A stretch of DNA of 64,000 nucleotides, taken from positions 241,037 through 305,036 of the forward strand of contig NW_025955001.1 in NCBI RefSeq assembly GCF_022376445.1, read 5' to 3'. Below, one piece after another: positions 46,563 to 57,653 of this stretch (positions are counted from its first letter, which is position 1; each line of letters starts with the position of its first letter). The position numbers were made by a program, and so were the translations under genes. Below the pieces are notes generated by a model that saw nothing but the letters and a program-made list of their open reading frames with translations, was not told where the DNA came from and made no database searches. Source of the stretch: Fomitopsis serialis. Lineage: Eukaryota; Basidiomycota; Agaricomycetes; Polyporales; Fomitopsidaceae.

Positions 46563-47740
46563 TTTCAACTATCAGTCTCTTACAGAAGTCGCCTACGCTT
46601 GCAAGTTACATAGAATAGAACATTCACGATTTTTGAGTAGTCGCCCCGCCATGCGCTCAAAGCCGTAGATCATGTATCTGACTGAGAGGTATGCAATCGA
46701 AAGCGCATACCCGTAGCGGAGCACGGGCATCGGCTAGTCGCACAACAAACACAACGTAACATCGCTTACATGCACAGATGGCAAACGCTCCGTCCCCGCG
46801 CAGGTTCTGGACTCGTGGTTGGAGTCGGTGCATGGAGAGCAGCGCATCAGCTCGAGCTGGTGATTACACGTAAAGCTGTTGGTGTCCTCGTCAATGAATC
46901 GAGAAAGGCTTGCCACGACGATAAACTCAAGCTCGCCTGGGCGAAGATTGACACGGCATCTCTCTCTCGACAGACTTCGCGCTATCGAAATTCACCGCGA
47001 CGTATCAGGCAATGTTGTCATGTATGTGGCTTTTGCTGATGACGATTTTCACTACAACACGACCGGATGTCATTTGGCATGAAACATGATTGGGTCTGCC
47101 TTTCTCGGAGGTGCCTCGCCGGCACAAGCGGCGAGCCTGGCTATGCAAGACTGCAAGTGTAAGGTAAGCATAAAGCGATTCAACTGGTTCTATCTAACTG
47201 ATCTAACTGCAGGGTTTTGAGTCGACACACAACCAGGACGAGTCCTTCGGATTTTGTCAACCCACTGGCAGCTGCTATCACGAGCAGCGCGAACATGAGT
47301 GACTTGCCCGCACCTGTGCTAAACCTGTGCCTGCGCCGATGATCATAGAATCAATCAACTTGAGTGAGCGAGATTGCTGGACGAGGACTCCTTGTAAGTA
47401 GGTGCAATCTTACGCCTGGACTCAGACTTGGTGAGGGATGGCAATGCGTGGTTTCTTCCGCCGTCGTGGAGTGTAAATTAGCAAGCTGAGGGGACCCAGC
47501 AGGCGAGGATGGAATCATGTATATAGAGGCGGACGGTCGCTACGGGCGAATTCGAGTCGAATCGTATTGCTCGCCATACATCGCTCCGTTACAGTCCTAT
47601 ACAAGTCCTGTAAGACGGCAATAACAGTATGATGTAATGACAATAACAGTGCTAACTAATGAACTCTGTATTGAGATAAGAAACGAATGTAGTATCGCGC
47701 CACTGGCACCCCCAGAACCCTCCGAGTCGGCTCTGCGTCA
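46563..47740. other. Gene-poor stretch
   Basis: A plus frame at 46879-47082 (ending VVMYVAFADDDFHYN...) has no recognisable family. Nothing else supportable is seen. Confidence 0.3.
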
Positions 47741-47844
47741 CAGCTAATTTCAGAACGATAGTCACTTGTGAACGCGCGCGACACATGATGACTAAGCGCT
47801 CCGCGCTTCGGGAAATCTGGGGAGGGCGGCGCTGGCTCCATCGC
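47741..47844. repeat. Perfect inverted repeat, left arm (104 bp)
   Basis: Exact reverse complement of 48212-48315 over 104 bp, base for base. The inner spacer is 367 bp. The arm begins CAGCTAATTTCAG and ends CCATCGC. No matching flanking duplication is seen at the outer ends (left TGCGTCA, right CAAACCC). Confidence 0.97.
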
Positions 47845-48211
47845 ACCGCTCTTCTGCAGTATTCGTCCTCTCAGGTCAGATTTCCCCGGACTGCTGCTGT
47901 CTGAATACACTTTGGATACCGCGGTCACGTTACAGGGACCGTGTACCGTAGTGCTTCCCGTGTACCGTCCGATCGTCTCAGAATCAATTCCAATTTCCAC
48001 TAGTATTTCAAGTTCTCCTATGGCTCGCTACAATGGAAACCGGCGATCTGTCCCAACACCCACAAAAGAGCTCATTGTCTATATGCTAGCCTTCCTACAT
48101 CCAAAAAAAGTCGCGTCGGGTGGCGTGGTATAGATCGTTGCCTGGCAGCCGTGCAGTGTGCGTGCAGTCGAGCAGAAGACGCAGGGTGGGGTGTGGCGCG
48201 GACGAGAGACG

Positions 48212-48315
48212 CGATGGAGCCAGCGCCGCCCTCCCCAGATTTCCCGAAGCGCGGAGCGCTTAGTCATCATGTGTCGCGCGCGTTCACAAGTGACTATCGT
48301 TCTGAAATTAGCTGC
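48212..48315. repeat. Perfect inverted repeat, right arm (104 bp)
   Basis: Partner of 47741-47844, ending 118 bp before the ATG of the TCP11/SOK1-like gene. The pair could be a 575-bp MITE-like element or a foldback, and sits in the promoter of that gene. The spacer 47845-48211 has no gene. Confidence 0.97.
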
Positions 48316-48433
48316 AAACCCCTCACACGTTTGCCGTCGTACTGCGTCTCACTCAGGCACTTCCAACTCTTTCCTGTTTGTCGGCATCTTCTGGGCTGTT
48401 GTTCGTTCAGTTGCGAAAGGTAACAATTGTGTT

Positions 48434-50335
48434 ATGTCTTCACTAAGCGAACAGTTGCAGAACCTGGTATCTCGATTGCAGGCACTAGGCAGGGAGCATC
48501 CAGCGAACGATACCGTGAAGGATGCGATCGCACTTCTCTCGAAAGTCGATCTCAATGACCTACACGCGCGGTCCACTGCATGGCATGCTATCGAGGCTGA
48601 TGTCAACACGTTGGCCCGGACGGGTGTATGGGCGCCCAGTCAAGAAGATGAAGAATTGCTCGAGCAATTGAGAACTAGCCTGAGTGGGACATGTAAGTCA
48701 TCACTTTTCTGGAGTAACAGAGTCGTCTGATTGCTCATCTCATGGCACATATCTAAGGGCCACCACAGAACCTTGCATCATCGCCGAATGCTCAGCAAAG
48801 TGCGCAACGATACTCTGTTGTAACGCCTCCGCCGATATCGGCACCGTTATTCCCGCCGACCGCCGGGGTAACGACGATACTGCCCACCGGCCTAGTGGAG
48901 GTTCTAAATTATAGCTATTTCCTACACCTCCTGGTCACCGATCAGGATCGCGTTCTTCCACCCGGCAAGTCGCTTCTCTCCGTGATGTCCAAGCCAGGAG
49001 CAATGGGCCATGGCGGAGCGGACGGAGAGCTACCTCACCTCAAAGACCGCATCCAAGACGTAGTTCACAAGGCGTTCTGGGACGAGGTACGCTACGAGGT
49101 GTGGGCATAAGCCCCAGATCTAACATCCGGGTTTGTGTTAGGTGTCTGAGACACTATCCAATCCCTCCGCCGCCGTGCAGATCCCGCGGCTCAGGCGATT
49201 GTACGAAGATATACACGAAGCCATCAAGCCCCTTATGCCGCGAACCATCCGATACGCCTCATCCTGACATGCCCGCTCTCGCCTACCTCTTTCCCCCTCC
49301 GGTCTGCTCTCACACACTTCCGGGAACTGCTCGTTTGCCTGCGCTCCCGCTGTGCGCCCATCAGAGACGCACAGATAGACGCGCTCATACGGAACGTCGA
49401 CGACCTACCGTCTCTGGCCTCGATACCAGACATGGCAAGGTTGGTCGTAGATACTGTGCGATCAATCCTGGAGCTCGCGGAGCTCATGAAGGAAGACCTC
49501 TCGCAGTTTGTCGTGGGCTCGATGAGCGAGAAACAACTGCGCGCGGTGCTGATGGTTCAGGCGGCCAGCAGGAGAGGGAGGTGGTTCTCGCTTTGGCGTC
49601 CGGAACGGATACAGGAGCGCTGGAGACTTGGCTGGAGGAGCGGCAACACGCGACAACGTCCCAGCGGATGGACTTTGGAGCGAGTATGGGTACACCGCCT
49701 GGGCAAGCTTGGCGCTTGCCGTCCCTGTGTCCTGTCCGCTTCCGACAAGACCCATGCCAGGCGATGCGGATGACGAAAGCCGGACGGACATACCGAATCG
49801 ACGAACACCCTCCACCCCCGCTCTTCTTCGTCTACCCGACCCTACTGTACATACAGAATTATCTGCAGGCGCTGGTCATCGCCGCCACCCTCCGCTCACT
49901 CGTACGGCTTCCAACGCAGCAGCTGCACCGACCGGCCAGCACAGATGAAAGCGATCAGGAGAGCTTCATGGCGCGCCTCTGGACTCTACTCCGAACCGAG
50001 ATCGACGAGCAGCCAGGCTCGGGCGAAACCAAGCTCGTGAACCTTGCGGACGAAGTCATCCGCGTCCGCCGCAGGTTCACAGGGAGCGGAGACGCCCTGG
50101 ACCCCGACGAGAAGCGAGGTTGCGCGCCGCAGTAGAACCGCACGCTGCAGCGCATGATCCGGTCTTCGCGCTGTTGCAGAAACGGTTGCTCGCGGCGGTC
50201 GCTGAGCGAGTAGCGCACCCGGTAGAACCTGTCCCCCATTCAAGTACGATGCAGTTACCGGAGCGACTGCAGACGGGCAGGGGGCAGCGGGGAAGCGTCC
50301 GAGACTCGGATGGCGTTGGATTACGATGCAGCTGA
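48434..50335 (+). pseudogene. TCP11/SOK1-like protein, frame broken
   Basis: Member of the T-complex 11 family (yeast SOK1, cAMP/PKA-linked signalling). A first exon from ATG 48434 (MSSLSEQLQNLVSRLQALG) joins by a GTAAGT intron to PPPISAPLFPPTAGVTTILP and LVEVLNYSYFLHLLVTDQDR. After an intron at 49091-49141 come VSETLSNPSAAVQIPRLRRL and YEDIHEAIKPLMPR. The frame then shifts near 49240 (continuing NHPIRLILTCPLSPTSFPLR, ARLVVDTVRSILELAELMK and DLSQFVVGSMSEKQLRAV). It shifts again near 49570 (REREVVLALASG, LLYIQNYLQALVIAATLRSL, FMARLWTLLRTEIDEQPG, KLVNLADEVIRVRRRF) and near 50110 (RLRAAVEPHA, HDPVFALLQKRLLAAVAERV). Each shift fits loss of one base. The region 49630-49830 may hold further breaks. 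Whether exon 1 truly belongs to this gene is less certain. Confidence 0.75.
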
Positions 50336-51083
50336 GACGCAGGCGCGGCGGCTCGTTCGGAGCAGCTTGTAGTGAAGGGGTTCGAAGATGAGTGCTGGTG
50401 AAGGCGGTAAGCGAGGTCTGGTCGAAGCTGAGATCGTGCGTAGAGTGGACGGAGCGAGTGTGGTCAGACTTGATCAGACAGGTGCTATCGCGTCTTCTGC
50501 GTAGGTGCAGAGCATCTTCTTCAGACTGTGTTTGTGTTATTAAGATACGGCGCAAGGTGACTTAATGTAGTATGAAGCTTTGAAGCCTAGCCTAGCGCCG
50601 TGGTAGAGGAGGCGTCAGTTCGTGGTATGATCACGCAGGAGGAGATTAAGCGCGCATCGTTCTCCTCTCGCGCGCTCACTTCTTCGGTCGTCTTGAAAGC
50701 CCAGCTACAGCTGCCAGCTTCCTCCTCCTCTCTCGCTTTGCCCACCCTCCACTCCCTTTTCACGCAGCACGCGCCGCAACAACAAACACAGATTGGTTCT
50801 TTTGGCTCGACGCGTCTACCCTGCGGCCCAGTAGGGGCAACGGAATCGCAGGGCTGCGGTTTACCCACCCGCCCTCGCAGTCAAGCGCTCACCCGTTACC
50901 CCCAGGTCCGCGCACACGTTTCGAGTCGGGCAGCCCTACGGGCTGCGCCCCACACTCGCTACTAATCCCTCTCTTACTTACAACTTGAAGTAGTCTCTCC
51001 AAACATACTCAGTGTACTGATGAATTCGTCATGCTAACAAGGCCGAAAATCGTATCCCAGTACATAGATACTACTTAAACTCA
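50336..51083. other. Intergenic, no supportable gene
   Basis: Convergent spacer between the TCP11-like gene (+) and glutaminase D (-). A small hairpin GCAGCCC-TAC-GGGCTGC lies near 50928-50946. Confidence 0.4.
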
Positions 51084-54035
51084 TCACGAGTACTCGGGCG
51101 GCGCACCCAAGTCCGAAGGTTCGGCTGCCTCGATGTGCACGTTCTGCAAACGATTCTGCGCAGATCCTCGATCATCGAGCGCAGCCCCAGCAAATCCCCC
51201 ACAGTCACGCATTCGCCGTCGTAGGGACCGTCGTACTCCCAGATGGAGGCTCTGCAACTGGCATGGCGGAAGACGAGCCGGTTGACGGCAGGACAGGTAT
51301 TTCTTCCCTTGGCAATTCGAGTTCCCGACGCTGCTTTTCCGTGAGTATGACACCTGGTGCTTGGGCTGTGAAAGCGGGCGCAGCATCGAAGGGCGTGGGT
51401 TCTGTCCTTGTACAGTTGTTGTCGAGGAGGTCGGCGTTCCTCCGGTATCGACGACGTCGCAGTAGCCATAATCCGAGTCCTGCGAGCGCAATTAAACCGA
51501 CGACACCACCGACGACGCCGCCCGCTATGGCACCAACATCGAGCGAGCCACTGCCGGAAGCACTAGTGCTTGTGATGGAGTAACTGGGGGGCGATACGGT
51601 CACGGTACCGCTGCGCATCTGATGTAGCACGGCTATACTTGCAATATACTACAAGCTCACCTGCGGCAGGAACGGCGCGAAGAGGCCTCCTAATGCGGGG
51701 CTATATCGCGGATTGGACGTCAGCTCTCTAGCACAAAATGAGCACGACTAACCTGGTCGTTCCACCCTGGTAGGCACCAAGATTCGACATTGTACAACCG
51801 CGCCGAATGGGGCCGATGTCTCATTGAACGCCGCATATTCCCAACCGCGTCAAGAATCTGATCACGGACTGTGTCGTTGGTGCAGGTAGCCGCGATGAAA
51901 GCATTCCAGGCTGTGCAATTCCATGTCAACCGGAGTTATGATCACTCCAATATGATATCGACACACCTACGTTGCCAAGCGATTGTGCAACTGCTCTGCA
52001 TCGGCAACCCATGCGTATAGTTGGCTGGAAAAGCGTTGAGTAATCGATATGAACGCGACGGAAGGGGATTCTTACCGGTGTCAGGTTGGATCCACTGTCC
52101 ATACATGACAGTAAGCTTTGTCAAGCCACTGCGTGGCGAATCAGCACAGGGCATTCCCGCAAACAACACAATTGACTCACTGTCTCGTTCAAAAGATTGA
52201 ATCCGAACAGGGTCTGCGGGTAGAGATTGTACGGTAAAGACCAGACGCCTGTAACTGTCGAGTTCAACGTCGGATTCACGGACGCAGAGGCGCCTCCTGA
52301 CGATATGGCAAGCGATTGCCATGTGTTCATGAAGTTGGACGCTGTGCTCTGTGAACGTGCCAAAACACGTAAGGATGCCAAGATCTTGCCAAGTTCCAGT
52401 ACACGGTAGATCACTCACGCTGAATGCTGAGAATCATCACTCTCCCCAACTAATTGACTTATCTCCGCCATGGCTTGAATGGCAAGGATGCCCTTCACTG
52501 CCAGGTTGGTCGAGTTTGTGGCGTCACTTCCGTCGTCGACGATAATCTACAGAGTTTTCGGTGAGCTGTTTTCGGGCACCATAAAACATGATACGTACTG
52601 GCCCTGAGGAGGAAATTGCCCATGCTGCGTCAGGTACTCTGCCCAATTCTTGAGCAAGTAATACTACGTGCATGTGAAAGTAAGCAAGCACACAATTCTC
52701 GACGACGAACACGCACATAGCCATGGAGCAGCGACGTATCGTTTGAATATTGGCGTGAGCGAGTGTAATGATGGCATGTTCCCCGACTCTACAGTCACCA
52801 TTGGTCAGCAGGCGTCTCGTTACTACGACGACGCATGCTCACGTTCAATTGCCTCTGTGGATATCAGGTTCGGGCCAGATACATCCGGGAACAGGGAACC
52901 TTACTTAGACTATCAACACGCTGTTGTCGGAAAAGTGTGATGAGCGTTTACCGAGGTCTTTCGATGCGTACGGAAAGGCACCCAACGACGTATTCTGTTG
53001 TTCAAGGAGCGGTACCAGGAGTAGCTTGACTAATGTTGCGTTGTAATACAAGAACATGGGTAGTGCAGCGTACAATCTCTCCACGGGAGTGACGCGTCTG
53101 TCATTGTCATGTAAGATACGAAGCAGTTGCATGGGCTGAGCATGACTTACTGACTGGTGCCCATGTCTCTCATGAAGATCCTAGTCGTGTTGTCCGACTG
53201 ATAGGGAGCCGTTATTTCGAGAGAGCTAAACACCTGGCGAGTGGCAAGCGAAAGCATGTCGAACAGTTTACCGCTGGCCGAAATGTTAGAAGCCGCTTGG
53301 CGAACTTGCGTATCGAGGGATATTGCCCGAGTAAGCGAGTTGTTGAAATCGGAGACGAAGAACTCCAACTACATATGCGAAGTTCAGCGACATGAGCCAA
53401 CAAACCTGTGTTATTACTCACGGCCTCTTCGGTGGTAGGATACTGTGTTGTGTAGTACGGGCGGAGGGATGCCGTGCTACCAGACAATGTGTAACTGATG
53501 CTTGGATCGCGCACATAGCCAACCGCCCAGACAACGGGTGAGTCCACAAAAGCGACACTTCCCAAGTCGACCGAGATGGGGAAGATCGGGCAGTCACTGT
53601 GGCATGCATGAGCTCTCAACGCACGCAGCGGAATGTAGCACCCCTACACATCCATGTCCCGAAAGGTTTGATTATTGTCATTTGCGTTTAGGCGACCAGT
53701 TTTACGAATTCTACGCGGCAGACGGTGTCTTGGCAAGTCTGCCAAGTGACGTTGCGTCCTTGTTGTCCCTGCCATTGAAGTTAACATTGTCCGTGACCCA
53801 GAATGAGTTCATGTACCAGCTCCGTCGCGATGTACATTGCACCATCCGACGCTTGTCCTCCATTCTCCTGGAAAGGTGTCGGCTTCATGAGTTGAACTTC
53901 ATGATAGATGATGTTCCCGGATTGCGTCGGCACCCTCCACTGTATCTCCTGGTTTGACCCGTCGCCGGACACCCATCCTTGAAGAATGTCAGCCCGCAGA
54001 TAGCTAGGTGCATATACGTGTAGTAGCATCAGCAA
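51084..54035 (-). pseudogene. GtaA-type glutaminase copy D, truncated and frame broken
   Basis: Homologous to copies B and C but on the opposite strand. It begins at the equivalent of exon 4 (IIYHEVQLMKPTPFQENGGQ). No signal peptide or first three exons are present upstream. Middle exons are well preserved (RIFMRDMGTSQ, LYAALPMFLYYNATLV, GVWSLPYNLYPQTLFGFNLL). Near 51800 the frame is scrambled around LYNVES. In the tail (51200-51470) the frame breaks after AEPPSGSTTVPTTANA, and the coiled coil and LGAPPEYS end lie in other frames. The helix AIAGGVVGGVVGLIALAGLG is intact. A 5'-truncated, inverted pseudogene copy. Confidence 0.9.
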
Positions 54036-55139
54036 AAGTGCCGGATGATGATCTCACAAGCGGTGAGTTGTATTGCTCACCTCGTAAGATTTAGTATTCG
54101 CTCCAGAGATAACTGGAGAGAACGCGAAGACTACAAGAGGTGAGATTGGATATAAGCAGCTTTCCGAGATGCCATTGTAATTCGACAACTTACCAGAATT
54201 GCGAAGATATGCGCAGAGAATTGGTGCCGCTTGGTGCCGCTTTTAAGATGAGCGCAGACAATGAGAGCAGCTGCGTGATCTGTCTAGAGACTAAGAGGAT
54301 CCTTTCGTACAGACTCGGGCGAGGTGTGACTAGTTAGTGGTGACTGAGGTCAGCATGTCAGCGCGATCTCCGAACTAAATTCAATTAGGAATTCGTTTCA
54401 GGCAGCGCGGCGTGTACCAGTCATGTACGACACCATTCCTGAGGTATCTGCCGACCTACCAAAATAGATTTTGGTCGGAAACGGGGAAGTTGCAGGCATG
54501 TACGGGCCTATGCGGCAGCGCAGGCAGGCTCAGAGCGGCGACGAGGCACATACTACAGGCTGTTCCGAGACTCAGGCCATCCTTCGGGCACAAAAGTCGC
54601 TCTCGGGCCTAATATGCAGACAGTTGCGAACGAGGGCATGAAAACAGCGTAAAGGATGGGGAGGTACCCTCATGGCACGGTGTAACTTAGCAGCAAATCG
54701 AAGTCCGCGTCCTGGGCCTCAGCCGCAGTGCTCGACTGTACGCGGTCACGTGTGCGCATATAGCCAGTCTTGAGCTGCGTCGTCTCTCGACTTCTTCTTC
54801 CATAACCACCATCGTCTCACTTACACACTCTGACAATCTCCTCTTCTCGAAGTACCTCGTCCTTGCCATCCCTTCTAATATCTCCTCCATCATCGCCACT
54901 CTCGCGCCCCCGCGGGTCTTGCCTGCCCGTTCTCTCGCCCGCTCTCGTCACTCTTCTTGCCCTTCTTGCTTGCTCACTTGCGCTGGGGTTGCTGCTCCTG
55001 GCGCATATACACATCGTGCTAGTTTTCAATGAAGTCGATACGGGATATTCGTGAGTATCCGAGTCCTGTGCTCTACCCGTACTTATACCTGCTGAGGCAC
55101 AAACCCGCCGCAACGGGTATGGGTGTGGCACGGGTCTGC
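54036..55139. other. Intergenic, no supportable gene
   Basis: It contains a partial duplication of the word GCACCAAGCG near 54225. Open frames at 54780-55060 are low complexity. Confidence 0.35.
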
Positions 55140-55490
55140 GCGGCTTACAGCGTTGCATGGGTGGCATAGGCAAGTGGGTAAGCAAGCATGCAAGTCGGCT
55201 CGCTAGCAGAAGGACAAGGACGAGCGGGCAGGTAGGAACGGGCGAGAACTTGAAGGCTACTGACGAGCGGGTGAGAAGGCCACGGACGAGCTGGCGAGAA
55301 TGCGAGTGTGGATGGGCAAATAAGAACAAGCGGCCGGGCAATGAGCGGGCGAGCAGGTGAACAGGCGATAGGTCGGGGGAGAGCGGACGAGAAGGCAGGC
55401 GAGGAGGCGGCTGGGCGGACGAGGAGGCGGGCGAGCCAGCATGAGGGTGAGCGCGGGCAGGCAACAACAGCAAGCTCACGAGTCACTGTC
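55140..55490. repeat. Degenerate GAGCGGGCGAG-type repeats
   Basis: Purine/GC-rich DNA cycling through GAGCGGGC, GGCGAG, GAGGCGGC and similar words, like 45290-46130. Both strands are open, so ORFs here are not evidence of genes. Confidence 0.55.
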
Positions 55491-56913
55491 ACTGACATCC
55501 CAGGCCCCAGCTTCAGTGACTATCGTCAAGATCCGTGACTCGTGGACTCGCGCTCCCGTGTTTCCTCTTCTCCCGGCACGCACGCATGCTCGCCACCTTT
55601 CAACCTCAAACTGTCCATAGCGGATTGTGTCCGTCACTACGCTTCCCTCCCTGGAGGATCACCTTCGAGTCCCAGTCAGTCGAGGTTGCCGCGATGACGA
55701 CGCTTCCCTCCGCTGACCGCGACCGCGCCCTACACTGACCTTCTGGTGAGCGTCGACTGAACAGCATTCACCCGCCGCTTAATGTTCTGTACAAGGCCCG
55801 AGACGATGAGAACTTCATCGGTGCCGCATTCTGGGCGAACATAAAGTCTCTTCGAGACAAGGCGTGGCGAGATAATATCACGCATGGTGGAATAAGTGCC
55901 ATGTATACTGTGTGGTTCATACTGATGTCTGCGACAGGAACGTCTTCAGTATCAAGCGGCCAGGCGTCTAGAATTCGACTGCCGCGATCTCACGGAATGG
56001 CCCCTCGACAGTCACCAAGCTGCAGGAACAGCACGCAGCCCGCCTTCAACTTCAACGCCAGAACTCTGCCGCCTCCTCTGCTTGAATCTCGGTGAGTGTA
56101 TATAGTACCTTCTTCTGCTCATGTTATCATCTAGTAGTCGTGCTTATGCCATGTTGTTCAGCTGTCCGATGCACATTGTTGCGCGTCTCCATTGCTCAAG
56201 CCTTCTATTTGCAGTTCATTCGTTCTCTCGACTCAGTGTCCCTCGACTCGGACTCATTCTGTCCCCTTTACTCCGTCCGTCATTCCAACCCCAATCATCT
56301 GCTCGTCTGCCTCGCACCGGTGTTGGCTCTTCACGTCTGGCGCTCGACTCGTTTCATCCCATTTCCGTCTACTCAGTTTCTCTCTCTCTCGGCTTTGACC
56401 TCGCGGTCTCGTCTCGTCAGCACGTCGGTACAGTAGCAAAGCGAGTGTGTACGCTATTCTGCGGTGGGTAAACAGTGTATTATATTTTATGTACCTGCAT
56501 ATGCGGGCACGAATATCCGTCAGTGATGTACAATGTATGTAGTAAAGCCAAATACGTTGAAGGGTGAAGATAGTGACCGAAATAGACATGCGGTCCAACT
56601 GTCTGGTCGAGACAGTACGTACTTCTTGTATTGCCTACGCATTATCTTTCCTTCGCTGATGCATGTCTTTTCGGCCAATAGCACCGCTGCATGACGTGGC
56701 GAGGGAATTGAAGATGTCAAATAGAAAGAAAGCTATGGCAACCCAGGACGAAAGTTGTACCAGAAAGAGTGCAACTTAGAAAGACGTGCAAGATAAGAAA
56801 GATGAGACATACAACGCTTGATAATGTGAGATCTGCGACCTGCACTTTTGGCGATGAGGTATATGCCCACCTCCATCCTATGGCGTACCGTTTGATGCAA
56901 AAATGAATCCCCC
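55491..56913. other. Intergenic, no supportable gene
   Basis: One plus frame at about 55780-55880 (NVLYKARDDENFIGAAFWAN) looks protein-like for some 35 residues, but I do not recognise it and cannot extend it. The rest is pyrimidine-rich. Confidence 0.3.
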
Positions 56914-57058
56914 CTACATGAATCGGAAACACCCCTACATATGTTCGGCACCCACTACATACACTTTCACAATACCACTACATACACTCTCATTGCCCAC
57001 ACTACATATATTTCGGCGCCGACCCCACTACATGTTCTGCAACCGACTACCCCTACAT
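56914..57058 (+). repeat. Regular array of seven CTACAT words
   Basis: CTACAT occurs at 56914, 56935, 56955, 56978, 57002, 57028 and 57053, spaced 20-26 bp, in otherwise varied A/C/T-rich sequence. The array ends 60 bp before ATG 57118. Spacing near two helical turns suggests either a decayed minisatellite or an array of protein-binding sites. Confidence 0.75.
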
Positions 57059-57117
57059 GTATCGCACTGTCATTACGTAATCCATTCTCAATAAGTAAGT
57101 CCTTTCTTAGTCTTTCT

Positions 57118-57653
57118 ATGGACTCGAATAAGGCAATGGCTTTCTTCGCCCCGTCGAGCGAATGGGCAGAACCGCTGCTCGCCTTGTACGACGCGTTGCG
57201 AGCATCAACCCGCTCGACCCGCTCGATGTTGAGCGTCGCGAGCCCGCACTGAGTCGGCGACGGTGGGCGCTCCGGGCGCTAGTGCCCAGCGCGCTACTCT
57301 CGACCGCCACCACCTTTTCGTCTCTCACCACCTCCCGGGCAGCCACCACGACCGCCCGACCTCTCATCAAGGCGCTCGCACTGTCCCAACAGACAGGCGA
57401 GCTGAAGCTGAACTACCGCCAGCTCAGTTAGGAGTGCCCGACAACCCCTCTGTGCATGGTACAAGACCGGTGCATCCTTCCTCTCCCGGGCCTCAAAAGC
57501 CACCCGGGAGACCTCCAATCGACCCTCTCACCTCCTCTCTCGTATCTGGCGATGTCTATTCGGCTCCCCGCGGCTCTGGCGACACGCAACAAGGCCGCGC
57601 GGCCCCGGACTCGCACGACCCGTGTGTAAGCTCGGCGCCGAGCAACAACACTG
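57118..57653 (+). other. Unassigned ORF-bearing stretch before the inverted repeat
   Basis: ATG 57118 opens a 44-codon frame (MDSNKAMAFFAPSSEWAEPL...), followed in another frame by ALRALVPSALLSTATTFSSL and later GVPDNPSVHG. I do not recognise it and cannot find convincing splice joins. It lies directly after the CTACAT array and runs into the large inverted repeat. Confidence 0.25.

Noticed and set aside
49101..50135. Single long plus ORF (344 codons) as a gene on its own
   Set aside because: Its first half is the wrong frame of the TCP11-like gene. Only the second half matches the family. It is better explained as one gene with frame breaks.
56914..57058. CTACAT array as a CRISPR-like repeat-spacer array
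   Set aside because: The repeated word is only 6 bp, intervals vary, and this is a eukaryotic nuclear locus.
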